A DNA stretch of 64,000 nucleotides from Lachnospira rogosae (GTDB lineage Bacteria > Bacillota > Clostridia > Lachnospirales > Lachnospiraceae), in contig NZ_JBBMER010000004.1 in assembly GCF_040096455.1 (NCBI RefSeq), positions 248,001 to 312,000 on the forward strand. The letters are read 5' to 3'. Position 1 is the first letter of the stretch; every line of letters begins with the position of its first letter. The position numbers and the translations under genes are program-made. This document shows, piece by piece, positions 63,885 to 64,000 of this stretch. Under the pieces are notes generated by a model. That model had not been told where the DNA came from. It searched no databases and was given only the letters and a program-made list of their open reading frames with translations.

Positions 63885-64000
63885 ATGATAGCAGAATCAA
63901 TGAAAGCACTTGTTAAAGGAAGCTCAGTTATCAGAGCGATGTTCGAGGAAGGTAACAGGCTTGCTAAGATATATGGAGCAGAAAATGTATATGACTTTTC
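63885..64000 (+). CDS. PLP-dependent aminotransferase, 3' end cut by window
   Basis: Only the first 38 residues are in the window: MIAESMKALVKGSSVIRAMFEEG, then LAKIYGAENVYDF. This matches the start of class I/II aspartate-type aminotransferases common in Lachnospiraceae. GGAGG lies nine bases before the ATG. The substrate cannot be judged. Confidence 0.7.
   Translation, partial: MIAESMKALVKGSSVIRAMFEEGNRLAKIYGAENVYDF

Overview
The window looks like chromosome from a low-GC anaerobic Firmicute of the family Lachnospiraceae, possibly Lachnospira/Eubacterium eligens-like. The evidence is AGA/ATA-rich codon use, strong AGGAGG-type ribosome sites, FabK-type fatty acid synthesis with a fused AccDA, an anaerobic ribonucleotide reductase activase, HemZ, phosphoketolase, and a cytosolic protein resembling exo-rhamnogalacturonan lyases (pectin use). 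The genus is inference. I see no rRNA, tRNA, CRISPR array, phage gene or insertion sequence.

Layout. 1-1.9 kb: a 5'-truncated MATE exporter and an unknown small ORF, both richer in GC and in CGN arginine codons than the rest, then an acetyltransferase. 2.0-3.1 kb (minus): nrdG-dut. 3.3-12.3 kb: a PcRGLX-like protein, a TIM-barrel sugar isomerase/epimerase-like protein, the (p)ppGpp synthetase/hydrolase, a metallo-beta-lactamase-fold hydrolase, hemZ, and a NifX-like/FKBP fusion. 12.5-23.6 kb: an FAD oxidoreductase (minus), a DUF438/hemerythrin/PAS sensor, an HD-GYP protein, aspS, a chemoreceptor, a lipoprotein esterase behind a MerR-type promoter, then glyA with an AlkD-like gene. 23.7-33.5 kb: a complete type II fatty acid cluster, fabH-acpP-fabK-fabD-fabG-fabF-accB-fabZ-accC-accDA, headed by FabT-like operators. 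34.7-42 kb: divergent argG / argCJBD plus an orphan solute-binding lipoprotein. 42-48.9 kb: a small DMT transporter, an unusual GC-richer structured and repetitive stretch, an RlmI-like methyltransferase, a PHP phosphoesterase, a DUF1653 protein, ddl-murF, and a small lipoprotein. 49.2-53.5 kb: a compact, divergent Tad-like (type II/IV pilus-related) locus. 53.6-61.9 kb: a PAP2 phosphatase, phosphoketolase, a fucose/arabinose-isomerase-family enzyme, xylulokinase, a transaldolase-like aldolase and a ROK regulator. The window ends with a DUF2079 membrane protein and the start of an aminotransferase gene.

How the genes work together. The fab/acc cluster carries malonyl-CoA formation (AccB, AccC, AccDA) and almost the whole elongation cycle (FabD, H, F, G, Z, K, ACP) on one strand. 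The arg genes take glutamate to ornithine (argC, J, B, D), with argG serving the later step; argF and argH are not here. The pentose genes form an isomerase-kinase-phosphoketolase route, with the ROK protein as probable local regulator.

The most interesting locus is the Tad-like one. It encodes a CpaF-type ATPase, one long protein that seems to join TadB- and TadC-like halves, and five short single-membrane-helix proteins. Three of these are only 35-54 residues and easily missed. Four of the five have Glu at residue 6, and most have Gly at residue 9, just before the hydrophobic helix. None has a leader, and no prepilin peptidase, secretin or TadZ is visible nearby. I propose, as inference, a set of leaderless pilin-like subunits that start where processed pilins begin.
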